Assembly: GCA_036003885.1 (NCBI GenBank)
Contig: DASYSA010000622.1
Coordinates: 1 to 6,368, forward strand
Source: DASYSA01 sp036003885
Lineage (GTDB): Bacteria; Acidobacteriota; Blastocatellia; UBA7656
Direction of reading: 5' to 3'
Length of the DNA: 6,368 nt
Notes under the pieces: model-generated
Databases searched by the model: none
What the model was told of the DNA's origin: nothing
What the model saw: the letters and a program-made list of their open reading frames with translations, nothing else
Part shown: positions 5,540-6,368 of the stretch, one piece after another
Layout: each line of letters begins with the position of its first letter
Numbering within the stretch: position 1 is the stretch's first letter
Position numbers and translations under genes: made by a program

Positions 5540-6368
5540 TCACTTGACCGGTGTGAACGCTTCCCAGTCGAACGTGATGCCCAGAACCAGTCCGGTTCGC
5601 GGCGCGTTCTTCGACAGCCCGAAGACCCCGGCCGCATTCCATCGAACCCCCAGGGCCCGCACTTGAGCCCCCAGCCGCGCTTCAGAAAAATCTTCAGTCC
5701 CGATCGGCGCGTGCTTTCGCGTGGAATGAAATCCATTCACTTCCCCAACCACGTTGAACCGATCAGACACAGTGTAGATTCCGGCCACCCCGTACATCAG
5801 CACGTCGTTCTGCGTGAACTGGTTCAACGGGGCCTGCAAAATGCCGAGGCCGACGTTGCCAAACAGGTTCAGCTTCTGATCCAGAAACCGCTTGCCGGCG
5901 TTAACTGTTGAATAGAAATTCGTTGTATTAGTGCCGATTCCGAGAGCCTGATTGCTATTTGGCAATTCCACTCCGAAGCGGAATCCAAGAGAGGGAGCGC
6001 GCCGCGACTCGTTGCGAAGCTTGATCTTCATCCACAACTTCGCATCTCCAACGTCATTCGTATCGGCAGCGCTTGCGCCAAGCCTCAGGGGAATCGCGGA
6101 AGGCCCATGCTGATCAATCGAGAGAAGGTTCTGCACGGTCCACTCGATTTGAAACTCCACATTGGATGCCAGGCCGAAGCTCAGCCGCGTGTCCGCAATC
6201 CTTGTCAGATCACCGCGCAAACCGGAGACAGCGAATCGTTGGTTTTGAAGAAACTCGAATCCCGATTCGATGCGAATGACTCCGGGCTTGATTACCTCAA
6301 CGTCTTCAGTCAGCAGCGGCCTCTGTTGAGCGATCGCGCCGGATGCACAGCAGGCTATGAAGATCGAC
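5540..6368 (-). CDS. Outer-membrane beta-barrel protein, phenol_MetA_deg/transporter-like (5' partial)
   Basis: The reading frame is open to the window edge, so the gene is truncated at its 5' end; 275 residues are visible. A TTG at 6220 is an internal codon, not the start, because homologous-looking sequence continues upstream. The first visible residues, IFIACCASGAIA followed by QQRPLLTEDVEV, look like the end of a signal peptide with cleavage at AIA|QQ. The mature part alternates short hydrophobic strands with polar turns, for example DTRLSFGLASNVEFQIEW, GDAKLWMKIKL, LGFRFGVELPNS and LNLFGNVGLGI. It ends in a strand GLVLGITFDWEAF. This pattern fits the putative outer-membrane channel family annotated 'MetA-pathway of phenol degradation' (PF13557). 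Its substrate is unknown, and no degradation genes are nearby, so the family name should not be read as a function. It is upstream of the tetraheme cytochrome and possibly in its operon. Confidence 0.72.
   Translation of the reverse strand, partial: SIFIACCASGAIAQQRPLLTEDVEVIKPGVIRIESGFEFLQNQRFAVSGLRGDLTRIADTRLSFGLASNVEFQIEWTVQNLLSIDQHGPSAIPLRLGASAADTNDVGDAKLWMKIKLRNESRRAPSLGFRFGVELPNSNQALGIGTNTTNFYSTVNAGKRFLDQKLNLFGNVGLGILQAPLNQFTQNDVLMYGVAGIYTVSDRFNVVGEVNGFHSTRKHAPIGTEDFSEARLGAQVRALGVRWNAAGVFGLSKNAPRTGLVLGITFDWEAFTPVK

Overview
This GC-rich, gene-dense window looks like the chromosome of a bacterium from Acidobacteriota, possibly Blastocatellia, or a related environmental lineage. The indications are a secreted tetraheme cytochrome resembling the reaction-centre cytochrome family, an outer-membrane barrel of the phenol-degradation 'MetA' type, a two-domain SpoIIIAA-like/R3H ATPase, and short palindromic intergenic repeats. 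This is an inference from gene content, since no rRNA or other marker gene is present.

Positions 1-2625 (minus strand) hold a minor-pseudopilin operon transcribed toward position 1. In order it has a GspH/FimT-like pseudopilin, a PilV-like pseudopilin and a PilW-like pseudopilin with an unusual glycine-rich tail. The start of a fourth gene is just visible at the edge of the window. This is the usual fimT-pilV-pilW(-pilX) order of type IV pilus minor-pilin clusters, whose products are thought to form the priming or tip complex of the pilus.

Positions 2626-3008 form a divergent intergenic region. It contains an imperfect palindromic element of about 85 bp, which lies between two exact 10-bp direct repeats and may be a small mobile or REP-like element. 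From 3009 to 4556 (plus strand) lies one long gene for a SpoIIIAA/Ycf45-type AAA ATPase with a C-terminal R3H nucleic-acid-binding domain.

Positions 4557-4641 separate two convergent genes. This gap is almost wholly an inverted pair of heptanucleotide tandem-repeat arrays able to fold into a 34-bp stem. From 4641 to 5435 (minus strand) there is an exported tetraheme c-type cytochrome made of two homologous diheme halves. From 5540 to the window end (minus strand) lies an outer-membrane beta-barrel gene whose 5' end runs off the edge. The barrel and cytochrome genes are co-oriented, 104 bp apart, and may be co-transcribed.

The genes are mostly recognisable families. The most unusual signals are the two intergenic repeat structures, the glycine-rich PilW tail, the internal duplication of the cytochrome, and the secretion-ATPase-like R3H protein beside pseudopilin genes. 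I see no evidence for a complete new defence or mobile system.
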